Under the pieces are notes generated by a model, which saw only the letters and a list, made by a program, of their open reading frames with translations, was not told the origin of the DNA and made no database searches. From positions 10,417,180-10,481,179 of the forward strand of contig CM067532.1 in the NCBI GenBank assembly GCA_034509925.1: a stretch of 64,000 nt of DNA, read 5' to 3'. Origin of the DNA: Hirudinaria manillensis. Lineage: Eukaryota; Annelida; Clitellata; Hirudinida; Hirudinidae. The first letter of the stretch is position 1; each line of letters opens with the position of its first letter. Both the position numbers and the translations under genes were made by a program. Shown here piece after piece: positions 23,212 to 34,535 of the stretch.

Positions 23212-24554
23212 CGGATTCGAACCGGGATTTCGATCCCGGTCTGCTCGGGGCGCGAATCGACCGTCGAAAAGACTTCGTACGTCGTCGAGATCGCCTAGGA
23301 TTTTTGAGAAACCGTCGATCGTATTCCGAGACTCCTTCCGTCGGAGTCCGATTCGGAGGGTCGCGGAAACTCGTAACGACGACGTAAATAGCAAACGCGA
23401 AGATCCACTTCGTCAAGATTTTTTTATCGGATCGCAGAATTAACGTCACGTGATGTAATACGACGAGTAACGATTAATGCGTGCGTGACGTCACGATCTT
23501 CTCCGACGAACTCTTTTTGTAATTCCAGCTCGGGATGCGCTTTTTCCTCGAGTCGATCGGTTCGGAAGATCTTTCTCGATCATTTATGAAATTAATTATG
23601 AAAATAATTTAAGTAAGTCGTTTAACCGAAATTCTTTCGTTCGTTTCCGGCACGAGCGGTCGAACGCGTCCGCTTCTGTCGAAGTCGTTCGAGCGATCGT
23701 TCGTTTTTGCGAAGTTTGCGCTTCGACGTCCGATCGAATTCGAACTCGTTTTTTGTTTTAGCACGCGTTTTGCAGGACGTCTCGTTTCGAGCTGTCGTCT
23801 TTTGTCTTCGTTTGACGTTAAATTTTTTCAATTTAAGATTTTAAAACTTATTGATACGACGTACGATATCATGATCTTACCCGAATATATTCACTTAATC
23901 GTAGTGGGGCTACGACGAAGTTTTGCGGCGTCGCGACGTCTTTGAAGCGTCGTCCGAGAACGTTTGTTTTCGTTGTTTTTTTTGTGTCGGACGTGAAGTT
24001 ATACTGCCGTCGATGTTGTCGTAGCCGGTATTAATTGTTAAAATATTAATTATATGAAAATATCGAACTCTTTATTTGCACGCGTTCGGGGCGGGTCTCG
24101 AATTCCGAACGATCGATCGTCAGTTTATAGATTCGATTGAAAAGAGTATCGGTGCCGAGGTAACGATCGACACTCGTTAGAAAGCGAAGTGACCACTCCG
24201 GGTACGTTGGCACAAGTGTCGGTGGCCTTCAGTAAATTGATGAGACTTTCGCCAGAGCGGTCGTCGGGACTCGACGGATGTCGATCGTCTAATAATGCAG
24301 GACGAGTGACTTCGTTCGAATCGCTCGAATCGGTCGGTTGTATTTCCGATTGGTGAGCGACGTTACGATGGTTAAGTCTCTTCTCGCTCGCTGCCGGGAG
24401 CTGCTCGGAGATTTTTTTAGACGAAGTCGGTCGGATCCGTTCGTGGGTCAGCTTCGTGAACTTCCTTTAATTAAATAATAATTTATTATCCCGTCCAGTT
24501 ATTGTTTCTAGTAGTTAAGAAATATGGCAAGGAATATTAAATAAAACGCTGAAA
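23212..24554. other. CpG-rich interval without a supported gene
   Basis: This is unusually CpG-rich sequence for non-coding DNA here. It includes a CACGTG box at about 23446 and a CRE palindrome (TGACGTCA) at about 23487. Minus-strand ORFs at 23035-23449 overlap the last exon of the zinc-finger gene and are antisense shadows. A 36-codon + ORF near 24370 (MVKSLLARCRELLGD) has no supporting neighbours. This may be a promoter or CpG-rich regulatory region. Confidence 0.35.
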
Positions 24555-27500
24555 TCAAAAAGAAAAATACACCGACTTCTTTTCGGGAATTGTATTATGA
24601 CCTTGATGATCATTTGATGTTGCCGAATACCCTAAAGTGTCCAAAATTTCTTTCTCCGATTTCGGAATTCTTCTTTTCTTCGAAAATTGGATATCTGAAT
24701 TTGTTTTCATTTTGGTACCTGCAATCAGAAAATGTAATTGCAGTTTTTGCCATTTTATATAGCGCTCCTCTCCTAAGACGTTTGTTGTGGTATTTTGGAC
24801 ATCGAACGTCGTGAACCACATCGTGACGAAGTTGTTGATAGGTGGAAAAAATTGATAGGTTTTCGAGGATGACATGTGAAAGCTAAATCTGATAAATCCG
24901 TTAAATATTAAAAATATTATTCGAAGGATGGATGGATGGAAAATGAGTTGCCGAATAAAAATTTTCAAACAATCAGGATCAGAATCGCTTATTTAATGAA
25001 AGACACGTCTTTAGATTGATCTAGTTAGCAGAAAGATTGATGGACGGAACGAGTTAGGAGGTTATTTAATTACTGCTAGAGATAATGATTGATATGCTAG
25101 ATTGATCGACCTACCAGCTGATTGATTAGGATTCTCTTCCTTTCTTTCCTCCCTAGTAGTTGATTGAATCTTTCTCTGCTGGTCCAAGTGGATCTCCCAG
25201 GCGATGCGAACGTGGGCTACTGACCATCGGCCATGTTTCTAAATAAATTCAATGAATATTTTTTATTCGAAAGCTCAATTAATTCCAGTCAATCCTTGTT
25301 TCAAATATTTCCGACGAATTCAAGAATTAAGCATCACTTTCGGTAACGGAGTTCATAAAATTAACTACTCTGAGAATAGCGTTTAATCCATCCTTCTTCT
25401 GGTTCGTCGTTAGGAGTTGACCGAGGGGATTGTAAAATGGATTGAAACTAGTGGCTGAGAAATTCTGTACAGTGTTGACGATTTAAGTCAGAGATGTTAA
25501 ATTGTAATAACATATCTGAGCTTGATTTATTATTATTATTAAGTAAGGATTAAGTAAGTGGCGTGGCGAATTTTGTATTTATATTGTTTTCTAGCAAAAA
25601 CATAACAAAAGATTATTAAAAAAGCAATAATCACTTTCACATGAAATGATCCCATGAAATCATTTGGCGTCTGGCTCATGGATGCCGGCGCTAGAACCGG
25701 AAGTTGAGAAGTCGTCACGTGATTGGCCAAATAAGAAGAAAAATTAGAACGGCTTCCTGTGTGGAACAAGGAGTTTAGTTGTTTTTGTCCCTGGAGGCTT
25801 GAAAGTTTTGTCGAAGCTGGAAAAGGATTGTGCACCTGAAAAGAACGATTATCTGATTGGGGATCTGTGGGGAGATTTGCAGCTGCTTCATCAAACATGG
25901 ATGCACACGATATTAGTTCCATCTAACACTACAAATAACATAAATAATTCATATAATCAGACTGCTATCAAACTTTAAGGAATACCAAATATTCTTTTGC
26001 TGGGAATGGACAAATGAGCTCATGGAGCCATTCTAGGGCCAACTACCGGGCATGCAAAGTATTTTGTTCTTATTTAAATCTTATTAAATTAGTGAAATAA
26101 AATTAATATAAAATTTAATTCTAACCCGAATTTTTGTTACAATAATTCTGATTAGAATAATGACGATGACCTAATGACGTAATAATGGCAACATATTAAA
26201 TTGACGTCACTGGAAATTAACTTTTAATGGGGAATATGAAAAAAAAACTAAAATTTTAATATCTTTATTGCTCAATACATTGAAAATATGTGGTGCAGAA
26301 AATATTTCAACATCCGATATGAGATCGCACGAGATTCAGAAAGATTACGTGGACTTAGTGGAATAATCCTTCAATCCATTGCTTATCCAGCATTGATCGT
26401 TTCAGAGGATGTGCTGCTGGCCAATCAAATCATACCATTAACCGATGTCGTTAAAAAAGAGTTTGCCGAAGAACTATAAGAAGTAAAACTTAAGACAAGG
26501 TGGTCACCTTTTCAGTGAATCTCCGGTGCACATATGTCCCATTAAAATATTTTAATTTTGGAATATCACTAAAAATAAAAAAACAAAAAGTCTTTAATGT
26601 TATCGTCGGCGAACGTGACATTTGACATCTGAGCATTAATTTCATGCAGTGCTCACCTCAAGAATATTTGTACGTAACTTGGTAAATACAAGTCCAACTA
26701 ATCTAGTACAGGCTGTGCTAAGATTTTCAACGCTCTTAATATGTCTTGACATTTACTTTAAAAATGAGAATTTCCAACGCTCTAACAACATATAAATTAT
26801 TATTTCATTCAACATCATAACCATTACTCTATTCTTTCCGTTATAATAAATTAAAATAAACTTCACCCGAGAGTATCTGAGAAAAATTGGGAGCCTCATA
26901 AATAACGCATCGACTTAGGAAGCAGTATTGATCCCTCAAGTCGAAATGCTTCTTGATAATGGCGTGTAGATGGGGCAGATGATGTTAATGGTTATGATGA
27001 CGGTGATCGTTGTTTCATTATTATTGAAGTTTGGCCAAGATGATGACGAACGTATGGAGATGATGACCTGCATTTAAAAGAGAAGAAATCAATCGCATTC
27101 GATGCCTTCCAATGGGACGAGCTACATCAAGTAATATTTTGTTTATTCCACCTTAGACCCCGAATATCGCATTATTATGATACATTGCAAAGACGCATTC
27201 CTCGATATTAATAGTTTCTTTAGCCGTTTCTTTGTCATTTGCAATCCTAGCATCAGATACTTGGATTAATGCCTGGTACGTCGTAGTTTCGTGCTTCTAA
27301 TTTCCTAAATTATGTCATCCGAGAAGTCAGAAGTGCAGTTACATCGATAAATATATCGAGAGAGAAGACGGATCGGACGGTTGGTTTTGTTTTTTTTTTC
27401 TGGGATGAGGGAGCAAACCAGCCTTTGGACAATTAGAAAGATTTCAATTACATTTTATCTGTCTCTTCAAATGTTCAACGAAAACCGAAAGTCGTCCATT

Positions 27501-28406
27501 CGAAGGACGGGATCTCCGAGTATTTATTTTATTAATAATAAACTTGCGTTTATGAAACTTGTCCTGGTTTAATTCAGTTTTTAAAACAAACAAAATGACA
27601 ATTGACGATTTATCAGAGACAGGTTGAACCGACGGTCACAAATAGGTTTCTAATTGTAAAATGTTAAATAAAGTGTAATTATTTAAATCAATGAAAGGAT
27701 GTTCATTTTCTTTAAATCTAATAAAAAACGCAAACTAAATAGATCAGTTGCGCATCATCGACAAGGATGTCGTTAAGACCATCGTCGTGGTCGCGATGCC
27801 CCACCGCTGACATCTTCATAGAATGGGGGAACGATATCAGTATAAATTAGATGGCCTAATAACAGCAATTTCTCTGGCCATGTGTCACGCGTCACGCTGA
27901 ATTAAGCACGTGGTCTCCGCCATTTTGTGTCCGAAACCTGTCACTCGCGTTGCTATGGTAATGGTGAGATTGAAACGAGGAGGACTACACGTCTTCTGAT
28001 TGGGCGACCACCTAGTTTCTAGAGGATAATATTCAGATGTAGCACGTAACCTACGCTTACTGAATAGTTATCCGAAATTGTTCGTCGGCATCCTTTACGA
28101 TTCGTGAGAGCCAAGCTTTTATGCATCCTTCACCCAGGGAGTTAAAAGTTCAGAGGTCATGAGGTCGACCTATTATAACCCTTCGAACGACGTTCCGGAT
28201 ATAAAGTTTCACTGGAAATTGTATTATGATCCTCGCCTGCCTATTAAACAAAGGAGGCACCGACTCTAGACTATCATTACCAGCACACTTTGACTTATAA
28301 ATTACTTTTTTATTATTACTACTATTGAACCAAAATGGAATTATTTGCAAAAGTATACAATTAAAATATCGACAAATATTCCTGGCCATTGGAATTAAGC
28401 TTATTA

Positions 28407-28484
<78 letters not shown>

Positions 28485-29612
28485 TTTCGTCATTTCTACC
28501 GGCCTTCCGGAAAAGTGGAATGGTAGCGAATAAACAGTTAGTGGGGACCTCTGAGTACAAAGAGAGGACATTTTTCAAAATTATGCTTCAATAGAAATGT
28601 TTCTCAGATCTTTCATTCGGTGGAAATACGCATAAAAAAATTAATTCTCATGCAATTTGTTCAGTAAATCTAAATTTGTGGAATGGCGCGAAAATAGAAA
28701 TTAAAAATTAATTTTTATTTTAATATTTAGGAACAGATCTTTTGAAATAGGATGATTTATATGTTTTGTTGGCAATGTAAAATTAACATCCAAGTCAATC
28801 TTATTGATACATGCAAAATTTAAAAAATGCCATCTATTAATATTTTCCAAAATTAAAATGTTCACGTGGTCTTCATTTCCGAAGTGAATTATTTAATTGT
28901 ACATCAATTATTAAATTAATAATGTATTTAATATAATAGGTGAAAACATTATTGCAGTTCAAATGCCTCGTCGTGAACTCATATCCTAGAGTTCAAATCT
29001 CAGCAACGATTTCAATATTTTGGTTCAGGCAGAGTGCCATTTCTTTATTAAGCCAAATGTCGGAATTACTTTTAGTTTGTGATGAAAACGATGAATTCTA
29101 TTCTATTTGCAGAAATATTTTAATTCCCAACGACTTAACAATTTTTAACGGCTTACCAATGCAGAAGTTACGGGGAGTGGCCCGACCGGGTTGCCCAAGA
29201 AAGGAGAGACGAGGGAATAGTGGTCTCTGCCTGGAAAGAAATGAGTGGCCAGAGGTGTCGGCATGATGGGTCCACCGATCAAAGGAGGCGCCATGAGCCT
29301 CTCTTGCAGATAACGAAGACTGAGCTCTTGCTGGGCCATAACCAGAAATTCTGTCATGATTCGTGCTTCGAATGAATACCACATAATTTAAAATTTTATG
29401 AGAAACGTTTAACCTCATCCAATATTATATGCTATATATTTTGTTTAAAACTGACATGTTGCTATTGATGCCTTATTTTGTGAAAATGCCAAGTGGATAA
29501 AAATGGAGATAGAAACAATCTTTTTGCTCAACATACTTGCCGGATCCTGACCTTCACCTTCGTAGGATGAATACGAGAGAGATGACGAAGTCGAGGTGAG
29601 AGGAGTGAACAT
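24555..29612 (-). CDS. Short AUTS2/fibrosin-like protein (~279 residues)
   Basis: Five phase-consistent exons: 29612-29537 (start MFTPLTSTSSSLSYSS), 29350-29157, 25922-25641, 25238-25115 and 24718-24555 (TGA). Exon 2 contains QQELSLRYLQERL and a Pro-rich IMPTPLATHFFPG block, comparable with QELNARFL and IMPTPAPP in human AUTS2. Exon 4 contains KHGRWSVAHVRIAWEIHLDQ followed by QRK, matching the AUTS2-family core [20 protein letters not shown]. Family knowledge: AUTS2 and FBRS/FBRSL1 are nuclear proteins in variant PRC1 complexes; AUTS2 activates neuronal genes. This protein is far shorter than human AUTS2 (about 1260 residues) and lacks its long C-terminal part. Extra upstream exons are possible because an acceptor-like TAG lies just before the first ATG. 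The first-exon flank (29631-29650) holds an ETS-like TTCCGGAAG. Confidence 0.7.
27906..28004. promoter_or_regulatory. Motif cluster: E-box, YY1-like, RFX X-box, CCAAT
   Basis: Within 100 bases are CACGTG (about 27907), CCGCCATTTTG (27918, YY1-like), GTTGCTATGGTAAT (27949-27962, RFX X-box) and GATTGGG (27998, inverted CCAAT). It lies in the 3.2-kb intron of the AUTS2-like gene, far from a known start codon, so it could be an alternative promoter or enhancer. Confidence 0.5.
28401..28480. repeat. (TTA)n microsatellite
   Basis: About 80 bases of nearly pure TTA repeat in the 3.2-kb intron of the AUTS2-like gene. Poly-Ile ORFs reading across it are artefacts. Confidence 0.95.
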
Positions 29613-30507
29613 CTTGACTAGATATGATCGGGTTGCTTTCCGGAAGTAGTGTAGAAGAAGATAGACAATTACTATAATTCGTTTTGTTTTCCTATTTCAC
29701 CTGCATAAATAATCAGATTATTATCATCAAAAATATTAGTATTAGTCTCATGCAGTCGTAGGTGCATGGCGAGAATTTCATAACGTCACGTTTCGATGTT
29801 ATAAATATCCATTGTAAAAATATTACGCGATAACATTACCAAAATCTTTTGTATTAATATTATAATATCTGATGTAAGAATAAAAAAGAATAATAATAAA
29901 CTCGAGAATGATTGAATGCACATTGGAGTGCATAATACTCGAGTCAGAAGCACCACTCCGATCGACGAGCAATCCCACATTTTTTCCATCCATCCTGTCG
30001 CTCTCACCACACTGGCTACTGGAGTTAAGTTCGCATCAATCCATCCAACGAAAGACAACTGCGCCTCATTATTATCAATTCATATATGAGATGACGACGG
30101 TTATGAAATCAACATGATGTTGATAATGATGGTAGCAAAGATGAGGGAGACGGCCATGATTAGGAGGTGAGGATCATCGCGAAGCTCTGTTAAGTACTCG
30201 AAGGAGTGTCGTCGAATGCAAGTAGTTTCAAGTGGGAGTCGCAAAATGAAAGTCTCCGAGCCTCTCCTCAGAGGTGGTGATGATGACTACGACGACAACG
30301 ACTCGACCTGTAACGACCAGAAAAGTAGCGATGATGGAGATGATAACGACAGAAATAAAGTCCAGGCGGTACTGATGGCGGTATCCCTAAGACGACTAGA
30401 AAAGACTGACGCTTATTTATTTTGCTTATCCGTCATAATCCCCCTCGTAAGATGGAGATTTCTAGAAAAGACTCTTTGTCTCTGGCCGACGTAAGCCGGC
30501 GACACTC

Positions 30508-30521
30508 GTTGCCATGGCGAC
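30508..30521. promoter_or_regulatory. RFX X-box palindrome
   Basis: GTTGCCATGGCGAC closely matches the RFX X-box consensus (GTNRCC-N-GGYAAC type). It is surrounded by a GC-rich stretch (30485-30545) within AT-rich DNA. Confidence 0.5.
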
Positions 30522-31462
30522 TATAGGTCTTGTAGTTGTCACCTCTAGCGAGGCGCACTCGAAAGACACTCGGGGCATTATTTTCGCTCCCCACTCCAGC
30601 CGGAAGAGCCACACTTATTTCCAGGCGCCTCTCCACAAGTGCCCTTCAAAAGAACCCACTCACTCGCATGCCGTCGGTCTTAGTCGTTATCGTCCTTCTG
30701 TCGGCGTATGATGTCATCATCGTCATGAATTGCCTCACAGATGTGATTTCATGACATTGCTGTTTCTTTATTCGTCAAAAATCTTCAACCGATGTCATTG
30801 AAACGTTCCAACTGACATAGAGAAGACTCCGACTAGAGTCCCATATTTACGAGAATTTGGCGTCAATTTGATCTCAGAATAACAGGAAAGATCTTCAGAG
30901 AACAAGTTTCCGTGGTAAATGTGATAAATTGTTACAAAATAAAGTCAGTAATAACATCGATGGAAAAATAATATTTAAAAAACACATTTAATTTAATAAA
31001 TGCAAGTGATTTTCGCCCACGACTAAGAAAAACCCGAATTGAGATTTTTGAGTTTGTATCAGCATTTAAATTCATTTTTTGGCAATTCTTTTCAAATCTT
31101 TAAAATAAAAATATGCATATGTAATATTAATAATAAAATATTATAAACGTTGCTTTTCAAATGGCTAATGTTAACCTTTTCAATTACTTCTTCGCAGCAT
31201 TTCTTGGTTGAATCCAAATGTTGACGTCCATGTTTGTTTGAAGCCTAAATAAATATTCTGGATGGCATGAAGTTTTAATTTCTATCGTTAAAATAATTGA
31301 TGAATGCACCAAGACGATCACCAATAATGTATTCGCGTAGCCTCAAAGGATAAAAAAATGTGATGCTTTGCCTTTTATAAGGAAGTCGTCTGCGATTCTA
31401 ATGCGCCTGACTTGCGCGATTACGTTTCAAATATTATTTAAGTTACCGATGTTATTGTTATT

Positions 31463-31464
31463 GA

Positions 31465-31505
<41 letters not shown>
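31463..31505. repeat. (TTA)n microsatellite
   Basis: A TTA run that passes into TAC/TAG triplets up to about 31527. It lies in the gene-poor interval upstream of the AUTS2-like gene. Confidence 0.9.
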
Positions 31506-31506
<1 letters not shown>

Positions 31507-34500
31507 TACTAGTAGTAGTAGTAGCAGCAATAATAATGTCATTTTTTAAAAGTCTTTAACCATCATCCTAAAACTAGCTCATCATATTAAATTATTTCTA
31601 AATAATAGCCATTGTTATAATATATATATATATATTTATTTAAATAGTTATCATTGACATTAAATTAATATTGCCTAAATTAGAATAAGTTTATTTTAAT
31701 TTTGGAAGAATACACCTAATAGAATAATTTCTTTGTACATGTCTTAAGAATTATCCATCAAATGAAATTGCAGTCTCTTCATAATTGCAAGGTCCATATC
31801 TCGATATCTTCAATGATATGTAATTAGGTCTCACTTTATAGGATTAGTCTGCTCATCTCGACAGATGTCCAAACAAAATGGGGTCGATGTTTGGGTCGGG
31901 TCGAGGTCAAAGGTGAACCCGTCGTGTCGGTCGGGAGCAGAAACTCCGTGACGAATTGATGTGTTGACGAATAAGTAAGAACCGCAAAAGCTTTTGATTT
32001 ATTCAGTGACTGTTTACAATTTTGTTCAACCGGTCCATTTATTTATTTTATTTATATTATTACATTTATTTATCCATTGACCAATTTAAAAGCCATCATT
32101 TATTCCAAATTCATTTTTTAATTTTTCCAACAACTTGCCACTTTTCGATCAGGGTTTTCTAAATCTTTGAAGATTAAATAAGGCTCAAGTTGCAGTTTGC
32201 ACAAATGATTGTGAAAAGAACAAAAGGTGTGGGATTTCTTGTCGGGTGGTTTAAAACACAAGCGCTGTGTGGTCTTAGAAAATGAATCAAGATAACTTTA
32301 TCTTCGTTGCAAGTGAATAGATCTATTGCGGATATTTAATTATAAATTAATCATTTATTTTTATTTACTTAATTTATGATTGAAATTGTCAATCTCGGTC
32401 TTCACAAATTAGAAATTCTTAAAAAGCTACGCAGTAATCATGAATTTAAATAGTAATATTCACCCTTAGAGTATTTAAATTGAGTAGGCATGCATTGCTA
32501 TCCATCCAAGTCCGCAACAACCAATCGCATATTAGAGAACATTTATATAATTATAATCAATTTATTAATCAATAAACATAAATGATAAACGCGTATGTTA
32601 GGCATGAATCAAACTTATTTGTTATCATTCATAATTTTGTATCAGAATTTCAATAAAATGTGGATGAATACAAGAATGAATGAATAATGTGAATCAATGG
32701 ATAAGCTTTTATATCAATCCTCCCCTGCCTTTCAATCGTTCATCTGTTTATTTATTTATGCATTTAAGCAAATATTCTATGCGCACAAATAACCCTAATC
32801 TCAAGATCTCAAAGAACGCAATATTTCTGTGTCCGCCGGGTTGAAATTATAAGTTAATTTATAATTTTAAGAATTATAAAACTTAATTCGGAAAATGAAT
32901 GATCAAAGTAATTGATTGCTTGAAGGTTGAATAGAGGAAAAACACGAACTGAGAATACGCGAGATGTGGCTGATTACCAGTGCTGACCGCGAAATTGCAG
33001 GATATTGGAAGAACCCGCCTTTCTCTATTCCACGTTGGAAGCTCATAATAATAATAATAATAATAATAACACCAACAATATTTATAAAAAAGACGTTATC
33101 AGTTGCGATTGATATTTTTGAATAATACCAAGAGTCCGACTGTTTTAAATAGGAAAGTATAATTTAGGACAAAATAATACCATTAAGTAGCCACTAACGA
33201 ACACTATTTTTAATTAATTTTAAGGCATATTCACTTATTACAATAATTAAAATAACATGCCTTTCATTTAAAGTTTGAACTACAATAGAATATCAATAGC
33301 GGTAACAATCATAAGATATATTTTTATACCCATGATTTGATTTTTATTTGTGTGATGCATTCGATGCAAAGTTACTAATGTTTACATCTTTTAATTACTA
33401 ATGTCTAATCTATGACTTAAGCATCTTAAAAAGAGCTAGCTTTTAGGTGCAATTTGTATCAATAAATAAAACAAAACGAGGTGAGTTATCGCTCCTCTAT
33501 CAACTCTCATTGGTATATTTTAACTTTAATATGGAATAAAAGCACGAAACTCAAATTCATACCGAACGAACTCAATTTCCAGGATTGATCAAGTGAATGA
33601 TGGAAAAGATGAAGGAGATAATGTCTAAGGAAAGCGGTGCCTGGCTAATAAAGAGTAAAACGTCAGCCGAGACGTGGACAAATAAAGCTTAATGCACGCA
33701 TACGCCGCGGAAACGAACCAAAGACGCTAAATAGACTCCGTGAGAAGACACTAAATAGGCGGAAATGGTCTATAAACGGTTCTTGTCATTCATGTCTCGG
33801 ACTTACCCAGACCTTATTTTTACTTTTCACTGAGTCTTAAAGACCAAAAGCAGAAAATCTACATTGAAAACAACATACGAAAATGTTTTGAATTATTAAT
33901 AACTTATACTACCTTTAATCAAAATCATTTAAATCCAAAGCTTAGTGGATTATTCAGCGCTCTTACTCTTACCTCGAGGTAGAGGCTGGTGAAATTACAA
34001 AAAAAAATAATAATTAAATATCGATAAAACATGTCCAAACGGTCGATCGCTAATAAAAACACAAGAATAGCTTTAAATTATTTTCTCTAAAATTTTTATT
34101 TTTCGTAGGATTTAATCAGAAATCTTGAATCCCCTCCTAAATTTCGATGAAAATAAAAATTCTCACCTTTCGAAGCGTTTAAAAAAAACAATCGTCAATC
34201 CTTCTATTACGGATACTTGAAGACAATGCAGGAAGCAAGCACTGAACAACGCAACTCCACGTGTCCTCGCGCAATTGGTTCCCAGGTGTGCCTACGTCAC
34301 TTAAGGTGCTTTTAACAAATCCAATGTCTTCATGGAAAACACTTTACCGTAAAAATTCCTAATAAATAACTTATGGAATCTACTTAAAATGCAACAACAT
34401 AATAAACTGTAATCAAGATATTTAAAAAATTCTCCGTTAGACACTTTAAGAAGGCCTCGTCACAAGTCATTTGTCATAAATACAAAGTTGAAATTTCTTT

Positions 34501-34535
34501 TCGCACACTCGAACTATTTATTTATATATTATTTG

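Larger units (their letters stand above)
29613..34535. other. Gene-poor interval upstream of the AUTS2-like gene
   Basis: Nearly 5 kb with no supported exon. It contains GAT/ATG-rich tracts (around 30120 and 30270), an RFX X-box at 30508-30521, a TTA microsatellite at 31463-31505, an (AAT)n tract at about 33047 and AT-rich filler. Distal 5' exons of the AUTS2-like gene could be hidden here. The position next to a developmental regulator also fits enhancer space. Confidence 0.4.

Noticed and set aside
23035..23449. Two overlapping minus-strand ORFs of 119 codons
   Set aside because: They overlap the last exon of the C2H2 gene, which is supported by phase; the stretch is CpG-rich, so stops are rare in every frame.
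26288..26479. Plus-strand 63-codon ORF (MWCRKYFNIRYEIARD...)
   Set aside because: Has protein-like composition and an acceptor-like TGCAG, but no joining exon or family match; lies inside an intron of the AUTS2-like gene.
28150..28594. Poly-Ile ORFs on both strands
   Set aside because: Generated by the TTA microsatellite at 28401-28480.
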